Part shown: piece after piece, positions 23,680 to 33,205 of the stretch
Position numbering within the stretch: the stretch's first letter is position 1
How the letters are laid out: every line of letters starts with the position of its first letter
Source: Tulasnella sp. 424
Lineage: Eukaryota > Basidiomycota > Agaricomycetes > Cantharellales > Tulasnellaceae
Length of the DNA: 64,000 nucleotides
Assembly: GCA_019633425.1 (NCBI GenBank)
Contig: WSUB01000007.1
Coordinates: forward strand, 124,001-188,000
Direction of reading: 5' to 3'
Position numbers and translations under genes: made by a program
The notes under the pieces: generated by a model
The model's database searches: none
What the model saw: the letters and a program-made list of their open reading frames with translations, nothing else
What the model was told of the DNA's origin: nothing

Positions 23680-23723
23680 GGTGGTGAAATTTCGAGGTCT
23701 TTGGTGGTGAAATTTCGAGGCCT
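23680..23723. repeat. Two-copy 23-bp direct repeat
   Basis: GGTGGTGAAATTTCGAGGTC (plus T) at 23680-23700 recurs at 23703-23723 with one substitution (T to C). Short local duplication, function unknown. Confidence 0.8.
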
Positions 23724-25399
23724 GGAGTTCCCGCTGTGGACTAGCTCTTCGAGGTGACGATCCGCCCGAAGTGATCATCGATGGTGCCGACGAGTGGAGT
23801 CGTTGAAATAAGATTTGGGGGGATGGTTGAATTGAGAGTCTAGGCCGCGGATCACAACGTTGCCGATGTGTTCTTCAGCCGGTCACAGAAAGCTTTTGGT
23901 GGTGGCCCCAATGTTTGCGTCACACTGCAGAGAAGAGTCAAGCAAAGAACCACAATCCACTCTGGTAACTTCCATCCGCCGTCCAAACCGAGAAGGTGTG
24001 TGATTGATGACCGCACGTGTTCCGGACAGGGGTTTGTTGTATGCCAAGTATGGTACTGCCCCAAGCTCCGCCCGTTTTCGGCTCAAAGAGTCGCGAACTG
24101 AGAGTCCAAACGTAAAAGTCTGGGGGCATGTAAACAGATTTACGACATGGCTTTGAGGTATTTTAGAATTCGTTGGGGAGGCCAGCTTGGGTGTCAGGAG
24201 GGGGGGGAGGGGGAAGGGAGAGAGAGGGGAGGAAATCTTCAGCGACGCTCGGTTGCTCTTGTCCTCATAAGTGTTGCGAGGAGGGTTCGATTGCGCAATC
24301 GAGTACCACCTGCGCCTCTTTCCGTCCAATAAAGAGGCGGATGCTTATCATGCACCGGAAGGAGGGGAGCGAACAGAACGATTTTTGTGGCGGTTATGAA
24401 TCAATTATTTTATTTTTTTGCGGGGTAGTTGAGCCCAAGGGAAACAAGTCAGCTGGGGGAGAGTCGTATGACCACTTCGGAGGGGGGAATTTCAGGAGAT
24501 AACGGGCCGAAGGGTTCAAAACACATCAGAGTGGAGAGCATTTTTGAGTTGGCCGTTGATCTCGGGACGGGACGAGTGGGCCGGTCCTCAACACCGTGGA
24601 TGATTGGTTCGGTCCATGGACCTCAGTTTGGATTCTTTGGATGCAGCAACCTCTTCGACCAAAAGGGGGTTGACTGAATGAGAGAATATTCGAATTGCGT
24701 CTTTTGGTCGGGAGGGGGTGTGACCTGGCGCCGTCGTGATTCGAGGTCAGCTGAGGTTGGCGGGTAACAGCCTCAGGGTTCGTCTGGTCACCTTGTACCC
24801 GCGAATTTCGGAGTGCGTCATGACTGGACAGGCCTCAGTGATTCATGTCCGCTGGTCTTTTATCTACTCATGTGCTCAATTGAAGGTAAGTGTGGAAATA
24901 TCGTTGGTCAGGCTCAGGCCGGAGTTTGTGATCCCGTGCGCACAGAACCAGTGGATCTCAGAAACACATGGTTTTCTCTTTCTCTCTCTTACGTCTCGGA
25001 GCGTCTCTCCCCGAGATTTTGCGGTCCTCTTGCAGGCTAGCAAGGTTTTCCGAGAACCTAGGTTACCCAAGGTTAGTATACCAGCCGCAACCAGAGCCCA
25101 ACAGGGATAAATTCACCGGGAAGACACACAAGAAAACATGTATGAGAGCTTAAGCAAGGGTGACATCAGCGTTTGCCTGCCTGGCTTGTGAATTCTCGTC
25201 AGAATGGAGAAAACGGACTACATGCTCCCAGAGTATCTTGGGTGTTTGCAAATCTCTGAAGCGTAGATATAACTGTCTCAAACACGGCCGGCGTGCGTCT
25301 TGACTAAGGTGCTAAGTATAAAAACGTTGGCTTTTCTGGAGGGAGCACGGCCGGGCGCCAAAAAAAACCACCAAACGCTTCTTCAAGTTGCCAGTCACA

Positions 25400-25417
25400 T
25401 ACGGTGATAACGGATTA
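25400..25417 (+). promoter_or_regulatory. Conserved upstream block of F-box B1
   Basis: TACGGTGATAACGGATTA, 185 nt before the start codon, is kept in B2 and B3 at nearly the same distance. It contains GATAA, the core bound by fungal GATA factors. A TATA-like ATATATAAG at 25541 follows, 61 nt before the ATG. Conservation may simply reflect recent duplication. Confidence 0.35.
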
Positions 25418-25601
25418 CCTGTCCCCGATCGATTGTGATGACTTTCAATTTTCTATGAAGATGTTCCTGAGGTCTCATTGGAACTCTGGCGTGGCGGATC
25501 AAAGGACTACGGAGGGCCTTGGTGAACAGGAAGCTGAGTGATATATAAGATTCCCGTGAAATGTCCGGCCTTGAAAACCACTTTCTTTTCCCAGCCCCAC
25601 C

Positions 25602-27249
25602 ATGTCAGCCTTACCACCCGAGTTGTGGTTAGCCATTCTGGAATGCCTTGGAGAAGTGGAGCTCCTTATCGCAGGGCGGGTTTGCCAGACGTGGCAGAAG
25701 TGGGCGTTCGACACCCGATGGAGATCACATCCAATACGATTACCGGAGATTGTCTCCTTGCTGGAACCCCCGAGACGCAGGACTAAAAAGGGACTCAGAG
25801 AGGTAAATCCAGGGAACCATAACCTTTGTTAGCATATACCCATTTTGCTGATTCTCATGATAGTCTTTCCACTCGAGCATTTCAAGCTCGTACAGACCCT
25901 CTCAGGACATTCTCACACGCTTCTTCGACATTACCGCCAGAATCACCACTATCGTCGTTGACTTGGAGTACGTGAGTGATGGCGCCGTGTCGCTCTTGGA
26001 GAGTCTGGCTGCATCCTCGCCGTCCAAAGTCCTTTTCCCGGCGCTTCGGTGTGTGGAACACATAGGGGCGGCCTCTCATGACGTCAACAAAATAATCACA
26101 GGTTCGCAGTTGAAGAGGATCATCATCAGGCCTCACAAAGGGATCGACGGTATACCCGACATCTTCCACGAGCTTCAGCACCATCAGAACTTGGAAGACG
26201 TCACTGCGCTTGGTAGCGCGTTCACCTTCAACGAGACCCAACCCGTTCCGTGGCCGCTCCGGTTGCGCCGCTTGCATTTCAGCGCGGGGTGGACGTTGCA
26301 ATCGTGGAAGGAGCTCGTCGAACGTTGTGTGGTGCTACAGCACGCGAAGATCGGGTGCGACCAGGTGCACCCGGGGGAATGGCGGCAACCAACATCTGCG
26401 GAGGAGAACGCACAGCCGACTATCATCGCGCCTAACCTTGGAACATTGGACCTCGACGATATCCGCCACAGCCGTCGGGTTCTTCTTATGCTGAGGAGGA
26501 CGGAGATGCCGGAGCTGACGGAGCTGTCGTTCAAGTTGGGGGAGGACGCGCTGCGGCAGGATACCGAGGACGAAGTCGACGACGCGTTACGAATGTTGGG
26601 GGAGAAGAGCCCTAAGCTAGGGAGGCTGAGGGTGGAGACCTACGTCCCACTGGAAACGGATCTGCTGAGCAAGTTCCGATGGTTGGAGACGCTGCATATC
26701 TCCAACCAAGCGGGCGAAGCTTGCAGTTGGCCTTGGGTTTATTGGGATGAGGATATAGAGATCATAGCCCAGTCGATGCCACGTTTGGCGCACTTACGGC
26801 TCCTTGGATTAACGGAGCGGGAACCCGGACCGACCATGATGGCGTTGGACTCGCTGGCCATTCACTGCAAACGACTCCATACCCTTTCAATAGGGATCAA
26901 CGCCACAGGATCTCATTTCCCCCATGACGTCTTCACTCCGTTCGGCAAAACGCTCACGAGCATGACTTTTTCGCCTTTACGAATACCAACCTCGGACGCT
27001 TCGCTGCTCGCGCGCAACTTAGCCGTTCGGATGCCAGGAGTGGACAAGTTCCAAGGCCGGATCATGGGTCTTGATGGAAGGAGAGCGTTCTACTGGGACG
27101 ATGGTCTAAAGATAATAGAGGACACCGTTGAAAAGTTGCGACGTGGAGGCCGCCGCACGAGTGAAGTCCGGCAACGCCGGGAATCCAAACGTGCAACGGA
27201 TGTGTGGGAGATGACTAACCATGCATTCCAGGGCGGGTTTGAATTCTAA
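25602..27249 (+). CDS. F-box protein B1 (tandem family B)
   Basis: Model join(25602..25802, 25864..27249), 528 aa. Exon 1 (67 codons) is the F-box: SALPPELWLAILECLGEVEL then LIAGRVCQTWQKWAFDTRW. A 61-nt phase-0 intron (donor GTAAAT, acceptor GATAG) follows. Exon 2 is leucine-rich, for example PWPLRLRRLHFSAGWTLQS, MPELTELSFKLGEDAL and LLSKFRWLETLHISNQ. Predicted SCF ubiquitin-ligase adaptor. The last 35 or so residues (after VEKLRRGG at about 27149) have no counterpart in B2/B3. The DNA equivalent of the B2/B3 ending reappears at about 27426, beyond roughly 280 inserted bases, so the C-terminus was replaced by inserted sequence. Confidence 0.82.
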
Positions 27250-27425
27250 AAAATGTACGTTAGTCCCCTCAACGGGAGTCAAGACTGATCCCAGCGTATT
27301 TTTCTTCGCAGAAAGTGCGTTGCTGTTCGTGTTTTTGTTTTTGGCTTTGGGATCATATCCGAACAGCCAGCCTGTTCTTCCTCGCACATTGTTGCCGTGT
27401 TCTGGGCCAGAATACTACCCCTCTC
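27149..27425. mobile_element. Insertion of about 280 bp in the 3' end of F-box B1
   Basis: Compared with B2/B3, similarity stops after CGACGTGGAGG (27149) and resumes at GTGAGGTGTGGCTGATATTT (from about 27430). B2 at this place reads continuously into its stop. The flanks GTGGAGG and GTGAGG could be a degraded target duplication. No clear terminal inverted repeats were seen, so the mobile nature is only suspected. It supplies the stop at 27247-27249. Confidence 0.4.
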
Positions 27426-28318
27426 CCAATTGTGAGGTGTGGCTGATATTTGGTAGTGCTCCCGCATTTTCATTAACCGACAGGGCCGAGAGCTTGCGGT
27501 TCACATTTTTTGTCTGGCAGGTTCTAGGACACTTTCCAGCAGATAGTCTCATATATTTACTTAACTATTTTTCACGACCGTAGTTGACGCTAACAGTGAC
27601 AGGTTAGCAGAAGGTTCATGCAATTTTGATGAGCACAGTTAAAAATCGAGTTGAATGAGCGCGTTCACATTTTACCATTTACGTCCAGTTATTGTTCACC
27701 TGTGCGTGACCTTTGATCACGTCGTCTTCTGTCTCCTACTTCTCAGAACATCTCTCCCTGAGATGATGTGGGCTTCAGCAAGCTAAGCAAGAATATCTGA
27801 ACGCTTTGGTCGACTCGCCTCAGGTACACCGACTGGAATCAGCACTCCTAACACACCGTGAAGACACTCAAAGAAGCCACCAGAAACATGTAGGAGAGCT
27901 TGTGTGGGAATGGTACTGTATTTCTTGACTGGATGATGAAACTGGGATAGGTTCACGCCAGAACGGAGATAACGGTCTCTGTGCGCTCAAAGTGGCTTGG
28001 GGCTGTGTAAATTTCTGGAACGTAGATTGCATTCAACACGCCGTGCGGCTTGGCTCGGGTGCTACATAAGCCCACCAACGTTGGCATTTTCCAGTGGCAA
28101 TTCTGGGTGCCAACAAGAAACTATTAACTTACGGCGATAACGGATTAGTCCGCCCGGTCAATTGCGGTGGCTTTGTTAGTTTCTATGGGGACGTTCTCAA
28201 GGGCTCGGTGTCGCCTCGCCACAGTCCACCAGGCGAAGGGCTGTTGCTGCCATATAGTAAGTCCCGTCCACGTCGAGCTTGAAAACCACTTGTACTATCC
28301 GCTTCCCCCAGCTCCGTC
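27250..28318. other. Spacer between F-box B1 and B2
   Basis: About 1.07 kb. It holds the end of the B1 insertion, the displaced B1 tail (27426-27706) and the B2 5' region. The conserved block TACGGCGATAACGGATTA is at 28131-28148, 171 nt before the B2 start. No gene seen. Confidence 0.6.
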
Positions 28319-29875
28319 ATGACAGCCTTACCACTCGAGCTATGGCTAATAATCCTGGAATGCCTAGGGTTAGCGGACCTCCGTATCGCACGCCAGGTTT
28401 GCCGGACATGGCATCAGTGGGCGTTCAAGATTCGATGGAGATCGCATCCAGTACCATTACAGGACATTATCTCCTTACAGGAGCCTCTGGAACCTATTCC
28501 CAAAAAGAGACTAAAGGAGGTAAATACAGGAACTATGTTCCTTTCGGCATATTCAAGTCTCGCTGATCATCATGATATATAGTGCTACCGCTCCACCATT
28601 CTAGGATCTTCCAGACCTTCCAGGGACTCTGTATACATTCTCTTCAACATCGCAGCTAGAATTACGACCATAGTCATTAACTCAGTCATAGATGTGGATG
28701 CCATACCGCTCTTGAAGGGTCTGGTTGCATCTTCATCGTCCAAAGCCCTGTTCCCGGCGCTTCGGAGTGTGGAATACGCCGTAGAAGCAGCCTACAGCGA
28801 CATCAACGAAATAATTACGGGCTCCAGGTTGAAGAAGATCATCATCAGGTCTACGCCGTACGATGAAATTGATGGTTTACCGCAGATTTTCCAAGCGTTT
28901 CAGCACCATCAGGACCTGGAAGAGCTAGACTTGGCGGGCGATAGGGCGTTCGACTTCAGCCAGGTCGATCAGGTTCCGTGGCCACTCCAGTTGCGCCGCT
29001 TGCATTTCAACGGGGTGTGGACGTTTCGCTCTTGGAAGGAGTTGGTTGAACGTTGCGTGGAGCTACGTCATGCAAAGGTTGGGTTTTACTCCCGCGAGCC
29101 TTCTGCACTGGAAGATATGCAGTCGACGATCACCGCGCGCAACCTTGGTGTCCTGGACCTCGACGATGTCCGCCACAGCCATCGGGCTCTTCTTATTCTG
29201 AGGAGGACCGAAATGCCAGAGCTGAGGGAGCTGTCGTTCAAGCTTGGGGAAGACGCGCTACAAGAAGGCACCGATGATGAAGTAGAGGAAGCACTACGAG
29301 TGCTGGGGGAGAAGAGCCCTAAACTGGGAAGGTTGAGGGTCGAGACATGGGTCCCACTGGAAACCGAGTTACTGAGCAAGTTCCGGGGTTTGGAGACGCT
29401 TCAGATATCCAACCAAGCGGGCGAAGCTTGGCCTTGGGTTTACTGGGATGAAGATATCGAAATCATAGCTCGGTCGATGCCACGTTTGGCGCACTTGAGG
29501 CTTCCCGGTCTAACCCATCGGGAGCCCGGAACTACAATGGCGGCGTTGGACTCACTCGCCACTCACTGCAAACGCCTCCATACCCTTGCAATAGGGATCG
29601 ACGCCACCGAATTTCATTTCCACGAGGACGTCGTCACTCCGTTCGGCAAAACGCTCACAAGCATGACCTTTTTGCCCTTAAGACTACCGACTTCGGCCGC
29701 TGCACTGTTGGCGCGCAATTTATTAGCTCGGATGCCTGGAGTGGACAGGTTCCAAGGCCGGACCATGGGTCTTGAGGAAGGAGGGAGAGCGTTCTACTGG
29801 GACGATGGCCTAGAAATAATAAAGGACACCGTTGAAAAGTTCCGAAACGGAGGTGTAGCTGAGATTTGGTGGTGA
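28319..29875 (+). CDS. F-box protein B2 (tandem family B)
   Basis: Model join(28319..28519, 28583..29875), 497 aa. F-box exon: TALPLELWLIILECLGLADL then RIARQVCRTWHQWAFKIRW, 67 codons, with a phase-0 intron of 63 nt (donor GTAAAT, acceptor ATATAG) at the same place as in B1. The leucine-rich exon 2 includes LQLRRLHFNGVWTFRSWKEL, MPELRELSFKLGEDAL and LLSKFRGLETLQISNQ. It ends naturally GGVAEIWW, taken as the ancestral family ending. The frame is intact. Predicted SCF substrate receptor, target unknown. Confidence 0.84.
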
Positions 29876-30835
29876 CCCTATTTCATTGACCGACAGGATG
29901 ACGAGGCCCAGCGCCTATGGTTCACATTATTCGTATGGCTTCACATCTATACCCTTAGATATTTTAATGGCTGTAGTTGACGCTAATAAGGACAGTTCAG
30001 CAGAATGTTATTGCAATTTTGATGAGTATCCGTCCACGGACCTATCGCCGCTCCCCGAAACCGAGTTATTTGATTTTAAACCAAGATAGGGAAGGAGGCG
30101 TCGCTCCTAAATTAGAAAGTTGAGTTGTATGAACGCATTCACGCGTTTACTATTTACGTCCAGTGATTGTGCTCCTGTATATGACCTTTGATCGTGTCGT
30201 CTTCTGTCTCCTATAGCTACTTCTCAGAGCATCTCTCCCTGGGATGATGTGGGCTTCTGCAAGCTAGCAAGATTATCTGAGAACTTTGGTCGATTGGCCT
30301 TAGGTACTGGAGAGGTCAGGGGGACCCGCAGCTATTATCCCGGATAGCAAGGTGGGGGAAGGTGTGATCTTGTCTCTAATACAAACGGTGGGATTATCTA
30401 CCGCCAGAGGCTCCCCAGTACACCAACTGGAACCAGCACTCCTTCCCAGGATGAATTCATCGCGAATACACTCAAACAAGACGGCAGAAACATGTAGGAG
30501 AGCTTGGGTTTTGCAACTTTCTGGAACGTAGATGTGAGTGTCTTTGACACGCCGTGCGTCTTGGCTCAGGTGCTACATAAGAACACCAACGTTGGCGTTT
30601 TCCAGCGGCAATTTTGCGGCGCTAACAATAAAGTATTAACTTACGGCGATAACAGATTATTCTGCCCGATCGATTGCGGTGTTCTTTCAGTTTCCATGGA
30701 GATGTTGCCCGAGAGCTCAATATAATCCCGCCGCGGTGCATCAGGCGAGGGGCTGTTGCTGATATATAAAGGTGTAAGTAGCGTCCACGTTCTGCTTGAA
30801 AACCACTTGTACTATCCCCCTCCCCCAGCTCCGTC
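29876..30835. other. Spacer between F-box B2 and B3
   Basis: About 0.96 kb of array B flank: the B2 tail (to about 30181), then the B3 5' region with the MITE-like insertion at 30308-30417. The conserved block TACGGCGATAACAGATTA lies at 30642-30659, 177 nt before the B3 start, and TATA-like GATATATAAA at 30771, about 56 nt before the ATG. No gene seen. Confidence 0.6.
30308..30417. mobile_element. 110-bp MITE-like insertion with GTAC target duplication
   Basis: Unit B2 reads CAGGTACACCGACTGG at about 27832. Unit B3 has the same word split: GGTAC at 30303-30307, then 110 extra bases, then GTACACCAACTGG from 30418. GTAC is thus duplicated (30304-30307 and 30418-30421). The ends TGGAGAG and CTCCCCA form an imperfect 7-bp inverted terminal repeat (one mismatch). 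It is too small to code for a transposase. Confidence 0.6.
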
Positions 30836-32538
30836 ATGACAGCATTATCACCCGAGCTATGGCTAATAATCCTGGAATGCCTTGGATTAGCGGACCTCCG
30901 TATCGCAGGCCAGGTTTGCTGGACATGGCATCAGTGGGCGTTCAACATCTGGTGGAGATCGCATCCAGTACCCCTGAAGGACGTTATCTCCTTGCTGGAG
31001 CCACAGAGACTACAAAATGTGAATACTGGAAACTATGTTCTTTTGGTTTATGTAAGTTTCGCTGATCCTCATGATAGGTTTATCGCTACGCCATTGTAGA
31101 ATCTTCCAGGGACTCTGTAGACATTCTCTTCAACCTCACCGCTAAAATTACGACGATAGTCATTGACTCGGTCGTGGATGTGGATGCTATACCGCTCTTG
31201 AAGGATCTGGTTGCATCTTCACCATCCAAAGCCCTGTTCCCGGCGCTTCGGAGTTTGGAATACGCAGTAGAAGCAGCCTACAGCGACATCAACGAAATAA
31301 TTACGGGCTCCAGGTTGAAGAAAATCATCATCAGGTCTACGCCGTACGATGAAATCGATGGTTTACCGCAAATTTTCCAAGCGTTTCAGCACCACCAGGA
31401 CCTGGAAGAGCTAGACTTGGCGGGCGATAGGGCGTTCGACTTCAGCCAGGTCGATCAGGTTCCGTGGCCGCCCCGGTTGCGCCGCTTGCATTTCAACGGG
31501 GTGTGGACGTTTCGCTCTTGGAAGGAGTTGGTTGAACGTTGCGTGAAGCTACATCATGCAAAGCTAGGGTTTAATTCTCTTCAGCCTTTCGTACCGGAAA
31601 ATGCGCAGCCGACGATCACCGCGTACAACCTTGGTGTCCTGGACCTCGACGACGTCCATCACAGTCATCGGACTCTTCTTATTCTGAGGAGGACCGAAAT
31701 GCCAGAGCTGAAGGAGTTGTCATTCAAGCTTGGGGAAGACGCGATGCAGGAAGGCACCGAGGACGAAGTAGAGGAGGCAATGCGAGTGCTGGGGGAGAAG
31801 AGCCCTAAACTGGGAAGGTTGAGGGTCGAGACGTGGATCCCGCTGGAAACCGAGTTGCTGAGCAAGTTCCGTGGTCTGGAGACGCTTCATATATCCAACC
31901 AAGCGGGCGAAGCTTGGCCTTGGGTTTACTGGGATGAAGATATCGAAATCATAGCTCGGTCGATGCCACGTTTGGCGCANNNNNNNNNNNNNNNNNNNNN
32001 NNNNNNNNNNNNNNNNNNNNNNNNNNNNNNNNNNNNNNNNNNNNNNNNNNNNNNNNNNNNNNNNNNNNNNNNNNNNNNNGCGGGCGAAGCTTGGCCTTGG
32101 GTTTACTGGGATGAAGATATCGAAATCATAGCTCGGTCGATGCCACGTTTGGCGCATTTGAGGCTTCTCGGTCTTCTAACCCATTGGGAGCCCGGAGCGA
32201 CAATGGTGGCGTTGGACTCACTAGCCATTCACTGCAAACAACTCCACACCCTTGCAATAGGGATCGACGCCACCGAATTTCATTTCCCGGATGACGTCGG
32301 CACTCCGTTCGCCAAAACGTTCACAAGCATGACCTTTTCTCCCTTAAGAATATCGACCTCGGCAGCTGCACTCTTAGCGCGCAATTTAGCAGCTCGGATG
32401 CCTGGAGTGGACAAGTTCCAAGGCCGGGCCATGGGTCTTGATGAAGGAGGTAGAGCGTTCTTCTGGGACGATGGTTTAAAAATAATAGAGGACACCGTTG
32501 AAAGGTTCCGAAATGGAGTTGTGGCTGAGATTTGGTAG
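30836..32538 (+). CDS. F-box protein B3 (tandem family B), interrupted by an assembly gap
   Basis: Model join(30836..31018, 31078..32538). F-box exon: TALSPELWLIILECLGLADL then RIAGQVCWTWHQWAFNIWW, 61 codons, with a phase-0 intron of 59 nt (donor GTGAAT). Exon 2 is leucine-rich like B2, ending NGVVAEIW. A run of 100 N (31980-32079) sits in exon 2, flanked by the same 77 bases (31903-31979 and 32080-32156). Dropping the Ns and one 77-bp copy removes 177 bp (59 codons), keeps the frame, and gives a protein of about 488 aa collinear with B2. The gap is therefore most likely artificial and the gene intact. Confidence 0.82.
31980..32079. other. Assembly gap (100 N) flanked by a 77-bp exact duplicate
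   Basis: Exactly 100 unknown bases, a conventional placeholder length. The 77 nt before and the 77 nt after are identical, as expected when two contigs sharing an end overlap are joined by a placeholder without merging. Paralogue B2 has this segment once. Confidence 0.9.
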
Positions 32539-33205
32539 TGACCCTATTTCATTCACCGACAGGATGACGATGCCCAGCGCCTGCGGTTCACATTTTTTGT
32601 CCTGCATCACATCTACGCATATGCCCTTAGATATATTGTTTACACTGATAAGGACAGTTCAGCAGAAGGTTATTGCAATTTTGATGAGTACGGCAACCCA
32701 GCCCGTGCACGGACCCGTCGTCGCTCCCCGAAACCGAGTTGTTTGAGCTCATTCACATTTTCATAGTTTACGTCCAGTTATTGTGTACCAGTACATGGCC
32801 ATTGCAATTGGGATCAGGTCGTCTGAGGGTATGATCCGGCTAGGGTCTGCGTCGCTGAGCCTCATGTTAAGGGCGTCATGGAGCGCTTTGTCCAGCCACA
32901 CAGCGTGTAATTTAGCCTTGCTCGCCCATCTAAGTTTGGAGCCATGCGTCTAAGATACCGCAGGTAGGTAAACGAGTCACGGTAATTGTACGCTCCAATG
33001 GGGGTGTGGAATGTGGGCAGCGTCATTTTGCGCGTCGATTGCGTCTTACGCGGGGATAAGCGGCCGAGTTCCGGAGTCAACCATTTCCCGTTAATCCGTT
33101 TCTCTTCTCCGAGCAATATTACCTTCCATTCACACCTCGTCGTTGCATCTTGACTTATTCTTCTCTCTCTCCTTCCTCTCAACCACACTGTTCACAGCTT
33201 CCAAC
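32539..33205. other. End of array B and aspartokinase promoter
   Basis: To about 32800 the sequence is the B-unit 3' tail (TTTCATTCACCGACAGG onwards). After that it is unique. 33140-33205 is C/T-rich and precedes the aspartokinase start. No gene seen. Confidence 0.6.

Larger units (their letters stand above)
23134..25601. other. Intergenic region, 3' flank of bHLH gene and promoter of B1
   Basis: No gene recognised. The first 450 nt are C/T-rich (with CTCTCT runs near 23466-23500) and probably hold the bHLH 3' UTR. A 21-bp direct repeat lies at 23680-23723. A G-rich tract occurs at about 24195-24232. From about 24960 the sequence resembles the flanks of the F-box B genes, so the right part belongs to array B. 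Confidence 0.5.
24960..32800 (+). repeat. Tandem array B: three direct units of about 2.3-2.75 kb
   Basis: Three units in direct order, each with a shared 5' region, an F-box gene and a shared 3' tail. Boundaries are approximate: B1 about 24960-27706, B2 27707-30181 (from TGACCTTTGATC), B3 30182-32800. Shared landmarks are TACGG(C/T)GATAAC upstream, GAAAACCACTT just before the start, TTTCATTxACCGACAGG after the gene and TTTACGTCCAGT near the unit end. B2 and B3 are close to each other; B1 is more diverged and has an extra insert near its stop. Array B is older than array A, or was duplicated in two steps. Confidence 0.8.

Noticed and set aside
3500..24300. Possible tRNA B-box words (TTCGAGTCCCC near 3520, AGTTCGATACCCC near 23652, GGTTCGATTGC near 24280)
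   Set aside because: No matching acceptor stem, D-arm or anticodon arm at the required distances.
31903..32156. Internal duplication of a 26-residue leucine-rich block in F-box B3
   Set aside because: Exactly 100 Ns between exact 77-bp copies and a single copy in B2 point to scaffolding artefact.
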